DNA of 64,000 nucleotides from Chitinophaga costaii (GTDB lineage Bacteria; Bacteroidota; Bacteroidia; Chitinophagales; Chitinophagaceae). The position numbers were made by a program, and so were the translations under genes. The stretch covers positions 124,001 through 188,000 of the forward strand of contig NZ_FMAR01000005.1 in NCBI RefSeq assembly GCF_900094705.1, written 5' to 3'. Under the pieces are notes generated by a model that was given only the letters and a program-made list of their open reading frames with translations, was not told the origin of the DNA and searched no databases. Each line of letters starts with the position of its first letter. The first letter of the stretch is position 1. This document shows positions 62,138 through 64,000 of the stretch, piece after piece.

Positions 62138-64000
62138 ATGGATGATATGGCTTATTTGTTCCGAAGTTGCCTAGTTGTAATGATACTGCTTACTTGTTGG
62201 AGCAACAAGGCGCTTTGCCAGCAAGCTATAACAGGGATTGTTACAGAAGCTGCCACCGGCAAGCCTATCGCGGGAACCAGCATTGTGTGCAGCGTGGCAC
62301 ATTCCACCCAAATACTCAATTTTGGAATTACAGATGCACAAGGCCGTTTCCATTTTACTGTTCATGCGCCCAACACGGATAGTCTGGTACTTAAGTTCTC
62401 GCATGTAGGTTTTACAACCGAGTTATTATCACTATTCCATAAGGCCAATCCAATCATCATAAAACTGGTAAATAAAGACCAGGTACTTCCAGAGATAACC
62501 ATCCATGATATCAATAAAGGAATTCTGAAAAGAAAAGATACGGTAGACTATGCAGCAGATTCCTTTGCAACAAAAAACGACCGGGTTCTTGCCGATATTA
62601 TAAAAAAGCTGCCGGGCATGGAAATGAAGGGCAACCAGATTTATTACCAGGGAAACCCTTTGCAAAAATTTTATGTAAATGGGCTGGACCTGATGGGAGG
62701 CCGGTATGGCCTGATCACTAACAATCTGCCACTGGAAAATGTGAAAAAAGTTCAGATCGTGGAAAATGACCAGCCCACTAAGATCTTAGATTCTTTAGTA
62801 CCATCCGATAAAGCGTCCTTAAATGTAGTATTAAAAAAACATACCACTACCGGATCCGGAAATATAGGCGTGGGGGCAAGCCCCGCGCTTTGGGATGTAT
62901 CGCTTACGCCCATGTCCTTTTACAAGCATTTTCAAATGGTGAATACCATTCAGGTCAATAATACCGGGAATGATGTATCCGACCAATTAAAAGACCAAAT
63001 CAATGAAAAGGCTGGCGAAGCATATGCTGCAGATAGGTATGTCAGTGTTATGGATGCCGGTCATCCACCCGTAGATCAATCGACCTGGCTGCAAAATAAT
63101 GTGAAGATGGCCAGCACCAATATTTTATATAAAACCCAGAACAATCTTCAACTCCGGGGCAGTTTAACCTATATCCATGATGCGCAGGATAATAAAAGTT
63201 ACAATAGCACTACAATGATGCTCCCAGCCCAGACGGTAACCATAACAGAGGCTGTAAAAAATATATACCACCTTAATAACCTTACCGGTGGCTTATCCCT
63301 GGAAAAAAATGAAAAAAATATATTCCTGAAAGATCAGCTAATAGTAGATGCCAAATGGAACAAAAATGAAGGCTGGGATACCAGAAATGACACTACAGAT
63401 ATATCCCAGGTAAACAAAGAGCAAGTGACTTCCCTTTCCAATGATTTTAAACTCACCCTCAAAGTGGGAAAGCAACTGATGGGTATCAATTCATCTACTT
63501 TTTATAAGCGCACGCCAGAAAACCTGGTAATTTCCCCCGGGCAATTCACCAAAATATTAAATACAGGTATCGACTATCAACAGGCTTTCCAGCAGGTGAA
63601 TTTTCACTACTTTACAACAGATAATTTTTTACACTTCATAAAGAAACTTCACTTACTTACTATCGACTTCAAAGGTGGTTTCCTATTTGAAAATAGACTT
63701 TTAAAAAGCGCGTTGGCCACGGATGTAAATCCCAATCTGTCCAAGATTTTTCAAAACAATGATGCGTTTATACATACCAAGTTTTATCTAAGCCCTGGCT
63801 TCCGCGTAGAAAAAAGGAACTGGCTGTTCGAATTATCAACCCCGCTAAATTGGCAAACATTTTCGAACCAATATAACCATATAAAATCCGACTCAACCAC
63901 CACCCGGAAACTTACCCTGGACCCTACATTCACGATAAGGTTTAAACCTACCCTGCGTTGGAATTTTTATGGCTCCGTAAGCTACAAGAACGACTTTGGA
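62138..64000 (+). CDS. TonB-dependent receptor-like outer-membrane protein (partial, 3' end beyond window)
   Basis: An open frame of 621 codons running off the window. After a signal peptide (start MDDMAYLFRSCLVV, second ATG at 62147) comes a carboxypeptidase-regulatory-like domain (about 32-125: GIVTEAATGKPIAGTSI...). A plug-like segment follows with DTVDYAADSFATKNDRVLADIIKKLPGMEM in parts and FYVNGLDLMGGRYG, then beta-barrel-type sequence. It belongs to the OmpA/TonB receptor-like set that accompanies GLPGLI proteins. The ligand is unknown. Confidence 0.85.
   Translation, partial: MDDMAYLFRSCLVVMILLTCWSNKALCQQAITGIVTEAATGKPIAGTSIVCSVAHSTQILNFGITDAQGRFHFTVHAPNTDSLVLKFSHVGFTTELLSLFHKANPIIIKLVNKDQVLPEITIHDINKGILKRKDTVDYAADSFATKNDRVLADIIKKLPGMEMKGNQIYYQGNPLQKFYVNGLDLMGGRYGLITNNLPLENVKKVQIVENDQPTKILDSLVPSDKASLNVVLKKHTTTGSGNIGVGASPALWDVSLTPMSFYKHFQMVNTIQVNNTGNDVSDQLKDQINEKAGEAYAADRYVSVMDAGHPPVDQSTWLQNNVKMASTNILYKTQNNLQLRGSLTYIHDAQDNKSYNSTTMMLPAQTVTITEAVKNIYHLNNLTGGLSLEKNEKNIFLKDQLIVDAKWNKNEGWDTRNDTTDISQVNKEQVTSLSNDFKLTLKVGKQLMGINSSTFYKRTPENLVISPGQFTKILNTGIDYQQAFQQVNFHYFTTDNFLHFIKKLHLLTIDFKGGFLFENRLLKSALATDVNPNLSKIFQNNDAFIHTKFYLSPGFRVEKRNWLFELSTPLNWQTFSNQYNHIKSDSTTTRKLTLDPTFTIRFKPTLRWNFYGSVSYKNDFG

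Overview
The window looks like a chromosomal segment of a member of the Bacteroidota, most likely of the Chitinophagaceae type. Evidence: several start regions carry the TAnnTTTG promoter motif of this phylum and Shine-Dalgarno sequences are mostly lacking; there is a single-subunit cytochrome b succinate dehydrogenase operon, a GLPGLI-family protein, TonB-dependent receptors, a NagB/PIG-L fusion, and an arginine operon with the N-acylornithine type of transcarbamylase. No rRNA, CRISPR array, insertion sequence or phage gene was seen. The density of housekeeping genes suggests stable core chromosome.

Layout. 0-9.7 kb: housekeeping genes (purM, ribF, holA plus a PolB-type exonuclease, a coiled-coil membrane protein, a lone receiver domain, an ABC-F ATPase, beta-carbonic anhydrase, murI). 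9.8-14.8 kb: a Tat-exported Gfo/Idh oxidoreductase and the sdhCAB operon behind a well-formed promoter. 15-22.3 kb: a MurNAc-recycling pair (MurK-like kinase and murQ), an S41 protease, der, era and an initiator tRNA. 22.5-26.5 kb: a MarR/MFS/isochorismatase-fold operon, an SMR (Gdx-like) exporter, a lipoprotein frame broken by two stop codons, and a second initiator tRNA. 26.5-29.8 kb: ssb, then a TPP riboswitch controlling a TonB-dependent receptor that is probably a thiamine importer.

30-39.7 kb: one leftward arginine operon (acyltransferase, argG, argC, argD, argF', argB, argE, a second GNAT, argH). It is preceded by a short open frame ending in Cys-Arg-Arg-Pro-Arg-Ile whose stop codon lies in a hairpin, the classical layout of an attenuation leader. 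The transcarbamylase has Thr at the position that separates acetyl- from succinylornithine enzymes.

39.9-50.5 kb: sugar and amino-sugar use. galK faces an FucP-like sugar permease with an unusual insertion and a ROK kinase lacking the usual zinc cysteines. Then come glycosylasparaginase, a CutC-family protein, a GH20 hexosaminidase and the NagB/PIG-L fusion, which together suggest breakdown of N-glycan or chitin-derived GlcNAc. 50.6-61.1 kb: HD hydrolase, methyltransferase, YpdA-type reductase, murB, priA, plsC, mtaB. 61.2 kb to the end: a GLPGLI protein followed by an outer-membrane receptor that runs off the window.

The points I would check first are the arginine leader, the TPP-controlled receptor and its expression platform, the twin initiator tRNAs, the lipoprotein with two nonsense codons, and a candidate leftward small RNA ending near 48.08 kb.
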